This document shows, piece by piece, positions 34,897 through 43,776 of a stretch of 64,000 nt of DNA. Every line of letters starts with the position of its first letter. The first letter of the stretch is position 1. The translations under genes were made by a program, and so were the position numbers. Source of the DNA: Pedobacter yulinensis (GTDB lineage Bacteria; Bacteroidota; Bacteroidia; Sphingobacteriales; Sphingobacteriaceae); NCBI RefSeq assembly GCF_003029735.1, contig NZ_KZ686268.1, positions 62,001 through 126,000 of the forward strand. The letters are read 5' to 3'. Under the pieces are notes generated by a model. The model saw only the letters and a program-made list of their open reading frames with translations. It had not been told where the DNA came from and searched no databases.

Positions 34897-35280
34897 CTAA
34901 ACAAAAGTAAAGATGAAATTTGCCGTGAAATTCCAGATGAATACAATCAATGTAGCTGAGAGTTTTGCCAGGTAAAAAGGCATCTTCAGTTTTGATTGGT
35001 GCAACAGGTACAGGAACCCCGTGTTCAGCAGCAAACCGATCAGGCTGATGGCAACGAATTTGGCAAACTCCCCTTCCCAGTGGATGTTGTGACTCTGGAA
35101 GGTCCATGACCTGTTCAGCAGGAAGTTGCTGATCACGGCCAGTGAAAAACCAACAGTGTTGGCCAGGTACTTGTTCGTTTTAAGACGGTCTTTCAATAGC
35201 CAGGTCGTACCAAAATCGATCAGCAGACCTGAAAAGCCGACAACACCGAACTTCAGAATCTTAAAAAAAACCTTTTCCAT
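34897..35280 (-). CDS. GtrA-family membrane protein
   Basis: A 127-residue protein with four transmembrane helices and the GtrA pattern (LKFGVVGFSGLLIDFGTTWL, KYLANTVGFSLAVISNFLLN, FIWNFTANFIFTF). GtrA proteins are thought to flip polyprenyl-phosphate-linked sugars or to assist glycosyl transfer to surface polysaccharides. Its ATG overlaps the TAA stop of the upstream GT39 gene by one base, so the two are a coupled pair, which supports a shared role in lipid-linked sugar transfer. Confidence 0.88.
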   Translation of the reverse strand: MEKVFFKILKFGVVGFSGLLIDFGTTWLLKDRLKTNKYLANTVGFSLAVISNFLLNRSWTFQSHNIHWEGEFAKFVAISLIGLLLNTGFLYLLHQSKLKMPFYLAKLSATLIVFIWNFTANFIFTFV

Positions 35281-36938
35281 TACCGTTCAATTTTTAACAG
35301 CACAAAACTATCCAGCGTACCTTCCCGTGTTGCTGCATTCAGAAATTTTGGCTTAAGACGGGTTATGTGGTAACCCTTAAACGCCTTTAAACGCACTGCA
35401 CCAAACCGCTCTTCCAACTCTGCTGCCGATTCCGTGTCTGCATACACCAGCAAAGGCTTGTCGGTTTGAAGTTCAGCGAGTGCTTCCGGAGTCTCCGCCC
35501 GGTCTACCAATCCCGGATGGTAAAATTCAAATGCATAGGCATTCATCAACTGCTTATAAATTACCGGCCTTCCTTTAAGACCCTGAACGGCACTCCACCT
35601 AGCAGCCTGCATACCTGCCTGGTATTGGAGCAGCGCCGGATAAAAAAAGAAATTAACGAAGATGAGAAAGAGCAGGGCAAAGGTCACACTTGACCATACA
35701 ATACCCCGTTGGGCCGACCGCAGGCCTTGCCAGGCAATCAGGCTGACAGCTGCCACGACAAGGATGTAGAACAGCCCTGAGCCTTTCACTCCAAAGAAAA
35801 ATACGATCACCGCAAGCAGCAGACAGGCGAGCACGCAAATAATCGCCTGTATACTTCGCCAGCTGCGCAGGGCAACCGGAGACAACGTGCCCAGGTAGGC
35901 TGAAGACAGGATAGCGAGTTGCGGAAAGATCAGAATGATGTAATGCGGCAATTGAAATTTTGACAGCGAGAAAATGATAAACGTAAGTGCGGCAACAAGA
36001 AAGATGATTGCTTTGGCATTTAACACCCGTTTAATGTGGCGTAAGTCACGCCAAACAGCAGCGAACAAGATCAGCGACCAGGGCAGAAAAGCCCATAGCG
36101 TGGTATGGATAAAAAACGACAGATCACCTTTTCCCTTGATGGGGCCATTGTTGAAAAAGCGCCCGAACTGGCTGTCCCAGAAAAAGAACCGGATACCCGA
36201 AACATTTGTCTGGCCAAAGACCACTTTGTCAGGGTGCATGTCAAATTGCCGGTAAAGGCAGTAGAGCTCTGGGCTAATAAATGCCAGGATCAATGCAATA
36301 GCCAGCCACCACCGCGCGCTGAACAGCGAGCGCCACTGTCCGGTCAGCAGCCAGTACAAAATAAAGCCGCCAAACAAGGGCATCAGCACGAAAATGCCTT
36401 TGGTCATAACGGCCAGTGCAGCCATAAAGGACCCCGCAATAATGTGCCACACCCAACGCTCGCCGCGCGCAAGAAAATAGTGGTACAATGCACCGACACT
36501 GAAAGCCGTCAGGTACACCTCTGCACGAACATCATAATTGCAGAGGATGAGGTGTAGCGAGGAAAAATAAATGACCGCTGCGAGCAAAGCCGTTTGCCGG
36601 TTATACAAGTGCAGGGCGAGCCTGTAGAGGTAAACCAGGCCGAGCAGGCCAGCCAGGAAAGACGGCAGTTTATACGCAAAGGCACTTAAACCAAAAATTT
36701 TGAAGGACGCAGCAGCAAGCCAAAACGGCAAATGCGGTTTGTCTAGCCACTCTCCGCCATTGCCGAACAGGTTGATCCAATCGCCTCGCAGCACAATGTT
36801 TTTCGCTATGGAGGCATACAAAGCCGCATCCGGCTCCATCACCGGTCCGGCCAGCGAGGCCGCGCCAAAAAGAATGAGCAGGCCTAATAAATACAACATC
36901 GATTTTTCTGATGGCATAGCGCGTATCTGGTCGGGCAA
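35280..36938 (-). CDS. GT39 family (ArnT/PMT-like) glycosyltransferase
   Basis: A 552-residue integral membrane glycosyltransferase with a dozen or so predicted helices. The first periplasmic loop carries the acidic motif PVMEPDAALYASIAKN, and GEWLDKPHLPFWLAAAS follows, matching the ArnT/dolichyl-phosphate mannosyltransferase-like PF13231/PF02366 pattern. It probably moves a sugar from an undecaprenyl-phosphate donor to lipid A, another glycan or a protein. The acceptor is unknown. The soluble C-terminal part (about 440-552) is short. It is coupled to gtrA downstream. Confidence 0.87.
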   Translation of the reverse strand: MPDQIRAMPSEKSMLYLLGLLILFGAASLAGPVMEPDAALYASIAKNIVLRGDWINLFGNGGEWLDKPHLPFWLAAASFKIFGLSAFAYKLPSFLAGLLGLVYLYRLALHLYNRQTALLAAVIYFSSLHLILCNYDVRAEVYLTAFSVGALYHYFLARGERWVWHIIAGSFMAALAVMTKGIFVLMPLFGGFILYWLLTGQWRSLFSARWWLAIALILAFISPELYCLYRQFDMHPDKVVFGQTNVSGIRFFFWDSQFGRFFNNGPIKGKGDLSFFIHTTLWAFLPWSLILFAAVWRDLRHIKRVLNAKAIIFLVAALTFIIFSLSKFQLPHYIILIFPQLAILSSAYLGTLSPVALRSWRSIQAIICVLACLLLAVIVFFFGVKGSGLFYILVVAAVSLIAWQGLRSAQRGIVWSSVTFALLFLIFVNFFFYPALLQYQAGMQAARWSAVQGLKGRPVIYKQLMNAYAFEFYHPGLVDRAETPEALAELQTDKPLLVYADTESAAELEERFGAVRLKAFKGYHITRLKPKFLNAATREGTLDSFVLLKIER

Positions 36939-37003
36939 AAATCAGCATAATTTTACCGGAACAGAAATTAATATGCGGAAAGCAAGATGCCACGCCGTTT
37001 TTG

Positions 37004-37011
37004 TAACTTTA
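37004..37011 (+). promoter_or_regulatory. -7-like element TAACTTTA before the 39-residue membrane protein gene
   Basis: Seven of eight bases match TAnnTTTG (the last base is A), 9 bases before the ATG at 37020. It could drive both the small gene and pdxJ. Confidence 0.4.
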
Positions 37012-37019
37012 GCGCAGTT

Positions 37020-37139
37020 ATGAACAAGGAAAAGATCATTTTCTGGTTCAAGAAGGTCGGCATTGCCGGTTTTCTTTTTTTTCTGATCAAAGGCCTGATC
37101 TGGCTTGTCGTTATCTATTATCTTGGCAAGAAGATCTGA
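37020..37139 (+). CDS. Small single-span membrane protein (39 residues)
   Basis: A short reading frame encoding 39 residues with a basic, aromatic N-terminus ([14 protein letters not shown]), one strongly hydrophobic helix ([20 protein letters not shown]) and a basic tail (LGKKI). It has a good ATG, a promoter-like element just upstream, and lies 19 bases before pdxJ on the same strand. The composition is that of a real small membrane protein, not random frame. Function unknown. Confidence 0.6.
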   Translation: MNKEKIIFWFKKVGIAGFLFFLIKGLIWLVVIYYLGKKI

Positions 37140-37158
37140 GCTGATTGCACATCTGTAT

Positions 37159-37890
37159 ATGGCTACAAAACTTTCTGTAAACATCAATAAAATTGCCACC
37201 CTGCGCAACAGCCGGGGCGGCAACAATCCCGACCTGGTCAAAGTGGCATTAGATTGCGAAGCATTCGGCGCTGAAGGCATCACCGTGCATCCACGGCCTG
37301 ATGAACGCCACATCCGTTACCAGGATGTGTATGACCTGAAAGCGGCCATCTCAACCGAATTTAACATTGAAGGAAACTGCCGCGAGCAAAAGTTTGTAGA
37401 CCTGGTCTTAGCCAACAAACCTGCGCAGGTTACACTTGTGCCCGATGCCGAAGGACAAATTACATCTAACCATGGCTGGGACACCGGCAAACACCGCGAT
37501 TACCTGCGCGAAATGGTTAGCGTATTCCAGGGAGCAGGCATCCGGGTATCGATTTTCGTTGATCCGGTGGTTGAAATGATTCAGGGTGCTGCAGAAACAG
37601 GCACAGACCGCATTGAGCTTTATACCGAGGCCTATGCACACAATTACTACGAGTCGCGCGAGAAAGCGGTCCTCCCCTATGCTGCTGCTGCGCGCCGCGC
37701 GCATGAACTTGGGCTGGGACTCAACGCAGGCCATGACCTTGACCTTCATAATCTGCGCTTTTTTGCCCAGCAGGTACCTGGTCTGCTCGAAGTCTCAATT
37801 GGCCACGCGCTTATTTGCGACGCAATTTATCTGGGACTGGAGAATACGATCCAGCAATACCTGCATCAGCTGCGTGAAAGCGCCTATTAA
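37159..37890 (+). CDS. pdxJ: Pyridoxine 5'-phosphate synthase
   Basis: A 243-residue TIM-barrel enzyme that joins 1-deoxy-xylulose 5-phosphate and 3-amino-2-oxopropyl phosphate to form pyridoxine 5'-phosphate (DXP-dependent vitamin B6 pathway). Start at 37159 gives the standard [18 protein letters not shown]-terminus. Typical segments follow: [73 protein letters not shown] and [16 protein letters not shown]. It follows the 39-residue membrane protein gene closely and probably shares its mRNA. Confidence 0.96.
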   Translation: MATKLSVNINKIATLRNSRGGNNPDLVKVALDCEAFGAEGITVHPRPDERHIRYQDVYDLKAAISTEFNIEGNCREQKFVDLVLANKPAQVTLVPDAEGQITSNHGWDTGKHRDYLREMVSVFQGAGIRVSIFVDPVVEMIQGAAETGTDRIELYTEAYAHNYYESREKAVLPYAAAARRAHELGLGLNAGHDLDLHNLRFFAQQVPGLLEVSIGHALICDAIYLGLENTIQQYLHQLRESAY

Positions 37891-37973
37891 CGCCAGCACC
37901 TATGCCTGCCGTTCAAAACACGGATAAGCACGCCTAACAACAATTTCAAAACATAACCGATATACTTAAACCA

Positions 37974-38531
37974 ATGAAAAAACTGCTCTTTTCTTTTCTC
38001 ATCCTTACAATTGCGGTTGCCTGTGCAGACCGTTCTGCCATCAATGAAAGTGATGCAGCCGAAGCCGTGACCGATTACCTGGAACGCAATCCGGAATTTG
38101 AGACCAGCCGCTTTCAGTATGGAGAAATGAAATTCAGTTCGGCAAAAGAGCGCGAAAAACTTAAAGTGTACCAGGAGCTCGCTGAAAAGGGGCTGATTGC
38201 GCTTCAGCCGCTGAAGCAAAAAAAGAAATTTCTAAGCCGTGACAGCAGTTATACATACCTGGTTAAACTCACCGATCAGGCTCGCCCGCTGGTGCTTGAA
38301 CAGGCCCGCGACCGTGCCACCGTACGCGTCTTTGCCTACCGTCTGGCCGATGACAAACCGGTGAGTTTTAAAAACGTGGGCAGCAACCGCGCTGAGGTAA
38401 CACTTTCACTCAAAAAAGAACCAACTGACTTCGCTGCCGTGGCCGACAGCAAGACACTTAACAGCACGTTTATCAATAAAACCTATAAACTTCGCTACAC
38501 AAAGGAAAACGGCTGGTCGGTGAAAAAATGA
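37974..38531 (+). CDS. Hypothetical lipoprotein
   Basis: A 185-residue protein with a lipoprotein signal peptide (MKKLLFSFLILTIAVACAD, modified Cys at residue 17). The body is rich in charged residues and mixed alpha/beta (DAAEAVTDYLERNPEFETSR, FQYGEMKFSSAKEREKLKVY). I do not recognise a family. It lies 83 bases after pdxJ on the same strand and could be in that transcript. It is likely exported and anchored at the outer or inner membrane. Confidence 0.75.
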   Translation: MKKLLFSFLILTIAVACADRSAINESDAAEAVTDYLERNPEFETSRFQYGEMKFSSAKEREKLKVYQELAEKGLIALQPLKQKKKFLSRDSSYTYLVKLTDQARPLVLEQARDRATVRVFAYRLADDKPVSFKNVGSNRAEVTLSLKKEPTDFAAVADSKTLNSTFINKTYKLRYTKENGWSVKK

Positions 38532-38598
38532 CAATTCCAGGTTAAAATACGCCCGCTAAATCTGGAGGCGGAACTCCCCAAAACACGCCCGAAATACC

Positions 38599-38606
38599 TA
38601 CCTTTG
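38599..38606 (+). promoter_or_regulatory. -7 element TACCTTTG for gcvP
   Basis: An exact TAnnTTTG match 18 bases before the ATG at 38625. It overlaps the TTG that would start the longer reading frame and so fixes the start. Confidence 0.6.
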
Positions 38607-38624
38607 CGCAAATTTATTGCAATC

Positions 38625-41501
38625 ATGGGCTTGAACATCCAATACAGGGAAGCATTTGAAAAGAGGCACATAGCGCCAGATCAGGAGCAGACAGCGGAAA
38701 TGCTGCAAGTAATCGGTGTTGACTCGGTCGACACCCTGATCAGCCAGACCATTCCGGAAAAGATCAGGTTGAAAGACAAACTGAACCTGCCGGCAGCCAA
38801 ATCAGAAACCGCCTATCTGGCGACCCTGAAACAAACCTCCCTGCTGAATAAAGTTTTTAAAAGTTTTATCGGCCAGGGTTATTACGACACGCATACGCCG
38901 GGCGTCATCCTGAGGAACGTCATGGAAAACCCGGGCTGGTACACGCAATACACGCCTTACCAGGCCGAAATTGCTCAGGGCCGCCTGCAGGCATTGCTTA
39001 ATTTCCAAACCATGGTCATTGACCTGACCGGAATGGAGATTGCCAATGCATCCCTGCTCGACGAGGGTACAGCCGCCGCTGAAGCCATGTTTATGCAATA
39101 CAGCCTGCGCAAAAACCAGCAAGCCAACAAATTTTTCGTGTCTTCGCTTGTGTTTCCGCAAACGATCGACATCCTGAAAACGCGCGCCAATCCATACGGA
39201 ATCGAGCTCGTGTTCGGTGATCATCAGTCGTTCGAACCTACTGCAGATTTCTTCGGTGCCGCCATCCAGTATCCCGCCGGCAATGGTGAAGTATTCGATT
39301 ATACAGCGTTTGCAGCCAGCCTGCATGCCAGCAACATCAAATTAACTGTCATTGCCGACCTGCTCAGCCTGACCTTGCTCAGCCCTCCGGGCGAATGGGG
39401 CGCAGATATTGTAGTGGGCACCTCGCAACGGTTTGGCGTACCCATGGGATTCGGCGGGCCGCATGCTGCTTACTTTGCCACCAAGGAAGAATACAAACGG
39501 TCTATCCCGGGACGGATTATCGGTGTAACGATCGACAGCCATAATGATTATGCCCTGCGCATGGCGCTCCAAACCCGTGAGCAGCACATCCGCCGCGACA
39601 AGGCAACATCAAACATCTGTACGGCGCAGGCCCTGCTTGCCATTATGGCGGGGTTCTATGCTTCATACCACGGTCCTGCCGGACTCAAAGCAATTGCAGA
39701 GCGTACGCATGGCCTGGCCATCTCACTCGCCGAAACCCTTGAGAAGCTTGGCTACAAGCAATTAAACACTGTCTTCTTCGATACCATTCGTTTTGACCTG
39801 GGCGACCTGGTCGGACCGATACATAAAGAGTGTCTGGACAACGAGATCAATCTGCATTATCAGGGTTCTGTTGTCACCATCGCATTCGATGAAACCTCGC
39901 TTTTTGACGACGTAAAGACCCTTGCCCGAATCTTCGCCAAGGTGAAAGCCGTTGCCTCAGACCAGGTGGAAGTTATTGCCGATGTGGATACCGTCATACC
40001 GGCTGCCTTACAGCGCCGGTCTGCGTACCTGACACACCCTGTATTCAACTCATACCACTCAGAGCACGAGATACTGCGGTACATCAAGTCGCTCGAAGCA
40101 AAAGACCTTTCGTTATGTCATTCGATGATTGCGCTTGGTTCCTGCACCATGAAACTCAATGCGACGGCAGAAATGATCCCGGTTACCTGGTCTCATTTTG
40201 GCAGGATCCATCCGTTCGCGCCATCAGACCAGGTTTTGGGCTATTACAACGTTTTCAATGAACTTAATGCCTGGTTAAGCGAAATTACCGGCTTTGCAGC
40301 CATGAGCCTTCAGCCCAATGCAGGTGCGCAGGGCGAGTATGCCGGTCTCATGGTTATTCGTGCCTACCACCAGGACCGTGGCGATCACCACCGCAACGTA
40401 GCCCTGATCCCTGCCTCGGCACATGGCACCAATCCGGCTTCTGCCGCCATGGCGGGCATGAAGATCGTTGTCGTCAAATCTATGGAAAACGGCAACATTG
40501 ATGTAGAAGACCTTAAGGCCAAAGCCGAACAATATAAAAATGAGCTTTCCTGCCTCATGGTTACCTATCCATCTACCCATGGCGTGTTCGAGGAGAGCAT
40601 CATTGACATTTGTAACATCATTCATGAGAACGGCGGCCAGGTCTACATGGACGGTGCCAATATGAACGCGCAGGTTGGCCTGACAAGCCCGGCAACGATC
40701 GGTGCAGATGTTTGCCACCTCAACCTGCACAAAACATTTTGTATTCCGCATGGCGGCGGCGGCCCCGGAATGGGTCCGATTGGCGTAGCCAAACACCTCG
40801 TGCCTTACCTGCCCGGTCATGCGGTCATTGACATCAACAATGAAAAATCGATCCCGGCTGTATCTTCTGCTCCGTGGGGATCTGCTTCTATTCTGATCAT
40901 CTCGCATGCCTACATTGCCATGATGGGTGCCGATGGCCTGACAAACGCCACACGGTATGCCATTCTGAATGCCAATTATATGAAGGCTCGTCTGGAAAAA
41001 CACTATCCGGTGCTATACTCAGGTGCTAATGGGCGCTGCGCACACGAAATGATCCTGGATTGCCGTTCGTTTAAGAATGCCGGTATCGAGGTCACTGATA
41101 TTGCGAAAAGGCTTATGGATTATGGCTTTCACGCGCCTACGGTATCTTTCCCGGTTGCGGGTACCCTGATGGTAGAACCTACCGAAAGCGAACCAATGCA
41201 CGAACTGGATCGCTTTTGCGATGCGCTTATCGCGATCAGGAACGAGATTGCAGAGGTCGAAGCTGGCCAGGCCGATGCAAAAGACAACGCGCTGAAGAAC
41301 GCACCGCATACGCAGGGCGTCATTACAGCCAACGAGTGGAACCATACATACACCCGTCAGCAGGCTGCGTTTCCGCTGCCTTACGTGGCAAGCCGCAAGT
41401 TCTGGCCATCGGTTGGCCGGGTGAATGACAGCCACGGCGACCGCTCGCTGATCTGCGCCTGTCCGCCGCTTGAAAGTTATGCAGAAGAAACGGTAGCCTG
41501 A
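38625..41501 (+). CDS. gcvP: Glycine dehydrogenase (decarboxylating), glycine cleavage P protein
   Basis: A 958-residue PLP enzyme that decarboxylates glycine and transfers the aminomethyl group to lipoyl-GcvH. It is the fused single-chain form with both GcvPA-like and GcvPB-like halves. Recognisable blocks include [67 protein letters not shown], and the PLP lysine K703 in [19 protein letters not shown]. The ATG at 38625 is favoured by the promoter. gcvH lies 17 kb further on and gcvT is not seen, so the complex is encoded at scattered loci. Confidence 0.96.
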   Translation: MGLNIQYREAFEKRHIAPDQEQTAEMLQVIGVDSVDTLISQTIPEKIRLKDKLNLPAAKSETAYLATLKQTSLLNKVFKSFIGQGYYDTHTPGVILRNVMENPGWYTQYTPYQAEIAQGRLQALLNFQTMVIDLTGMEIANASLLDEGTAAAEAMFMQYSLRKNQQANKFFVSSLVFPQTIDILKTRANPYGIELVFGDHQSFEPTADFFGAAIQYPAGNGEVFDYTAFAASLHASNIKLTVIADLLSLTLLSPPGEWGADIVVGTSQRFGVPMGFGGPHAAYFATKEEYKRSIPGRIIGVTIDSHNDYALRMALQTREQHIRRDKATSNICTAQALLAIMAGFYASYHGPAGLKAIAERTHGLAISLAETLEKLGYKQLNTVFFDTIRFDLGDLVGPIHKECLDNEINLHYQGSVVTIAFDETSLFDDVKTLARIFAKVKAVASDQVEVIADVDTVIPAALQRRSAYLTHPVFNSYHSEHEILRYIKSLEAKDLSLCHSMIALGSCTMKLNATAEMIPVTWSHFGRIHPFAPSDQVLGYYNVFNELNAWLSEITGFAAMSLQPNAGAQGEYAGLMVIRAYHQDRGDHHRNVALIPASAHGTNPASAAMAGMKIVVVKSMENGNIDVEDLKAKAEQYKNELSCLMVTYPSTHGVFEESIIDICNIIHENGGQVYMDGANMNAQVGLTSPATIGADVCHLNLHKTFCIPHGGGGPGMGPIGVAKHLVPYLPGHAVIDINNEKSIPAVSSAPWGSASILIISHAYIAMMGADGLTNATRYAILNANYMKARLEKHYPVLYSGANGRCAHEMILDCRSFKNAGIEVTDIAKRLMDYGFHAPTVSFPVAGTLMVEPTESEPMHELDRFCDALIAIRNEIAEVEAGQADAKDNALKNAPHTQGVITANEWNHTYTRQQAAFPLPYVASRKFWPSVGRVNDSHGDRSLICACPPLESYAEETVA

Positions 41502-41518
41502 TCTGCCTGATCATTGCG

Positions 41519-41554
41519 AAGCCTGGCTGAGTTTAATACAGCCAGGCTTTGTTT
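41519..41554 (+). terminator. Intrinsic terminator after gcvP
   Basis: A perfect 11-bp stem, AAGCCTGGCTG (41519-41529) and CAGCCAGGCTT (41539-41549), with a 9-base loop, followed by TGTTTATT. Confidence 0.85.
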
Positions 41555-41650
41555 ATTGCAAGGCTGCCGCTCCTGCTCCTTGAAAATTTAAAATTCTGTG
41601 GCATAAGTACCGCGTTTTTTTCTGTACTTAGCTCCATTGGTCTAAATAAA

Positions 41651-42241
41651 ATGAAAATGAAATCAACAATTAGTACAGTTCTCCTGGTGGCGGTTATCGC
41701 AGTCATGACAGCGTTTAAGCCGGCACCTGTTGTTTACAAAGTAGACACCGAAAAATCTACCCTGACGTGGATAGGAAAAAAGGTAAGCGGCTCACATAAT
41801 GGCACCCTTGCCTTGCAGTCAGGCTCATTGAGCTTTAACGGTAAAAAGCTGAATGGCGGCAATTTCACTATCGACATGGGCAGCATTAAAGACGCAGACA
41901 AAAGCGCACGCCTGGAAGGTCACCTCAAAGCTGACGATTTTTTCGGGTCGGCAAAGTATCCAACCTCAACGTTCGTGATCAAAAAAGTTAGCCCTGCAGC
42001 TGCAGGAAAGGTTAACATTACCGGCGATCTTACCATTAAGGGCAAAACAAACAGCATCAGTTTTCCGGCTACCGTTGCCTGGGGAAGTGATGGCACGGTA
42101 ACGGCTACAGCAGACAAAATCGTTGTGGACAGAACCAAATTTGATATTAAATACGGATCTAAATCATTCTTCTCAGACCTCGGCGATAAATTTATTTACG
42201 ACGAATTTGAACTTGCAGTCAAACTGGTTGCAAAAAAATAA
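41651..42241 (+). CDS. YceI-like periplasmic protein (lipocalin-like, isoprenoid-binding family)
   Basis: A 196-residue secreted protein. The start is at the ATG before the signal peptide (MKMKSTISTVLLVAVIAVMTAF); a longer frame would run back into the gcvP terminator. The YceI beta-barrel is recognised from VYKVDTEKSTLTWIGKKVSGSHNG, DADKSARLEGHLKADDFFGS and KYPTSTFVIKKV. C-terminal segments are DLTIKGKTNSISFPATV and KYGSKSFFSDLGDKFIYDEF. Family members bind isoprenoid-type lipids such as octaprenyl compounds. It is a single gene with its own terminator. Confidence 0.92.
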   Translation: MKMKSTISTVLLVAVIAVMTAFKPAPVVYKVDTEKSTLTWIGKKVSGSHNGTLALQSGSLSFNGKKLNGGNFTIDMGSIKDADKSARLEGHLKADDFFGSAKYPTSTFVIKKVSPAAAGKVNITGDLTIKGKTNSISFPATVAWGSDGTVTATADKIVVDRTKFDIKYGSKSFFSDLGDKFIYDEFELAVKLVAKK

Positions 42242-42260
42242 CTAGCTTTATTAGAAAGCA

Positions 42261-42290
42261 GAGCCAGTAATACTTTGCTGGCTTTTTTTA
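42261..42290 (+). terminator. Intrinsic terminator after the YceI gene
   Basis: AGCCAG (42262-42267) pairs with CTGGCT (42278-42283), extended by T-G, A-T and A-T pairs over a four-base loop, and is followed by TTTTTTATTT. Confidence 0.8.
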
Positions 42291-42381
42291 TTTACTTTAC
42301 TTTGCAACAAGCTTGATACAGCAGCAATTTTTCAGCGCTGTTTTGCATTTTAGAGCTTTCTTGTTTAATTATAACTTTTCA

Positions 42382-42780
42382 ATGGCCAGGTCAAAAATCA
42401 ATCTCCTTGTAATTGATGACGATGACATCAACATTTTTATCATCAAAAAAATTGTTGAGAAAACGGGCTACGACGTAGACATGGCCTCGCAGGCAAACGG
42501 CAAACTCGCCATTGATTACCTGCAGGAAATGCTTGACACAAACGGTCCTTTTCCCGACCTGATCCTGATCGACATCAACATGCCTGTACTGAATGGCTGG
42601 GAGTTCATCGAAGCTTATGAGAAAATGAATGTCGATAAAAACCCGCACATGTACCTGCTGTCTTCTTCGGTGTATGAAAACGACATTGAAAAAGCAAAAA
42701 CCTATGCCATTGTGAACGGCTTTATCTCAAAGCCGCTCGCCATAGAACGGCTCAAGGAACTTTTTGACGCGCTGGATTAG
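42382..42780 (+). CDS. Single-domain response regulator (CheY-like receiver)
   Basis: A 132-residue stand-alone receiver domain. The start at 42382 gives the normal MARSKINLLVIDDDDINIFI opening with the acidic cluster for magnesium. The phosphoacceptor is D64 (LILIDINMP), the conserved Ser/Thr is in YLLSSSV (about 94-96) and the conserved lysine is K117 (FISKPL). There is no output domain and no cognate histidine kinase nearby, so it probably acts by protein-protein contact in a phosphorelay encoded elsewhere. Copy 2 of the dispersed palindromic element follows about 100 bases after the stop. Confidence 0.93.
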   Translation: MARSKINLLVIDDDDINIFIIKKIVEKTGYDVDMASQANGKLAIDYLQEMLDTNGPFPDLILIDINMPVLNGWEFIEAYEKMNVDKNPHMYLLSSSVYENDIEKAKTYAIVNGFISKPLAIERLKELFDALD

Positions 42781-42865
42781 TTACCAGGCAGAATCCGGAA
42801 TATCACTTACCTGCTGCTTTAAGTCCGATTTGTTGCCTACCCAGGAGATTGCGGCTGCGCCGGAT

Positions 42866-42921
42866 GCAGTTCGAGTCCTGCAAAGTTGGTAACTTCTTTA
42901 AAGTTACCAACTTTAAGTTAA
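42866..42921. repeat. Dispersed palindromic element, copy 2
   Basis: The 14-bp stem AAAGTTGGTAACTT (42882-42895) with AAGTTACCAACTTT (42901-42914) is followed by AAGTTAAA. The left flank, GCAGTTCGAGTCCTGC (42866-42881), matches copy 3 almost base for base and looks like a tRNA T-arm. It sits between the convergent receiver and MBL-fold genes. No tRNA can be built around it. Confidence 0.85.
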
Positions 42922-42958
42922 ATTCACAAACGAAAAAGCTTAAAATAAATCCTAAAAG

Positions 42959-43723
42959 TTAATACACTATAAAGTTGCCTTCTGCCTGTTTCACAAAACC
43001 CGTTGCTTTCGATTTGCCATGATAAAAGAGGCACTGCCAGTGTTCTGCTGCTGCCCGGTTTCCGAAGGCTTCACGCAATTCCATTGCTTTCCTGCCATCA
43101 AAATCATATTTGGCAATAAACCGCCGCTGTAACTCTTCAGGTTCAGGCAAAACGTCTCCGCCAAAAAACACTTTTTCCTCCCCGTCCTCGATCAAAAAAA
43201 CCTGGTGGTGCGGCGTATGCGCACCCGTGTGTTCATAATGTACCCCCGGAACAAGTGTTCCCGAACCTTCTATAAATGTCAGATGCGCATTGCGCTGCAG
43301 AAACTCGAAAATTTCTGTGCGGTAAGAGGATGACTTGCCAGCAAAGGCATTTTCCCACTCCCCCCTCTGAATAACATATTCTGCGTTTGGAAAGCTCAGC
43401 TGCATGGCACCGGTCCGGTTATCGACCATGCCCCCCGAATGATCAAAATGCAGATGCGACATGAGCACAAGATCAACATCTGCAGGATCGAAGCCTGCAT
43501 TGCGGATGTTCTGGTGAAGAACCATTTCGCCCTGCTCATTGCTGTAGCCAAGTCCGGTGTCACAAAGTAACAACCGTGCAGCAGTTTTTATCAAAAAAGG
43601 CTGCACATGAATAAAAAGCGAAGCCGGCCGGTCTTTGGGGTTATCCTTCTGAGGATCAAAGGGGATAAACTTTTTGCTGACATCTACTGAGTAGGAACCT
43701 TCGTATAATGTGAAAACCTGCAC
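42959..43723 (-). CDS. MBL-fold metallo-hydrolase
   Basis: A 254-residue metallo-beta-lactamase-fold enzyme. The metal-binding HLHFDHSGG motif is intact, with a later His in HTGAHTPHHQVFLIEDGEE and an Asp in FFGGDVLPEP. The presence of an N-terminal strand pattern (SVDVSKKFIPFDPQ, LFIHVQPFLIKTAARLLLCDTGLGY) resembles quorum-quenching lactonases and related hydrolases, but substrate is unknown. The start codon appears to be GTG (43723), since no ATG is available upstream within range. It is divergent from recJ across a 53-base gap. Confidence 0.85.
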   Translation of the reverse strand: MQVFTLYEGSYSVDVSKKFIPFDPQKDNPKDRPASLFIHVQPFLIKTAARLLLCDTGLGYSNEQGEMVLHQNIRNAGFDPADVDLVLMSHLHFDHSGGMVDNRTGAMQLSFPNAEYVIQRGEWENAFAGKSSSYRTEIFEFLQRNAHLTFIEGSGTLVPGVHYEHTGAHTPHHQVFLIEDGEEKVFFGGDVLPEPEELQRRFIAKYDFDGRKAMELREAFGNRAAAEHWQCLFYHGKSKATGFVKQAEGNFIVY

Positions 43724-43748
43724 GGAAATAAGGGTTGTTAAAAAAATG

Positions 43749-43756
43749 TATATTTA
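43749..43756 (+). promoter_or_regulatory. -7-like element TATATTTA for recJ
   Basis: Seven of eight bases match TAnnTTTG, 20 bases before the recJ ATG. It supports the start at 43777 over the upstream in-frame codons. Confidence 0.35.
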
Positions 43757-43776
43757 CGACTCTTCAAGACAAAGAT

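Noticed and set aside
42800..42885. Possible tRNA ending in GTTCGAGTCC
   Set aside because: No matching acceptor, D or anticodon arm can be formed upstream; only the T-arm-like part exists.
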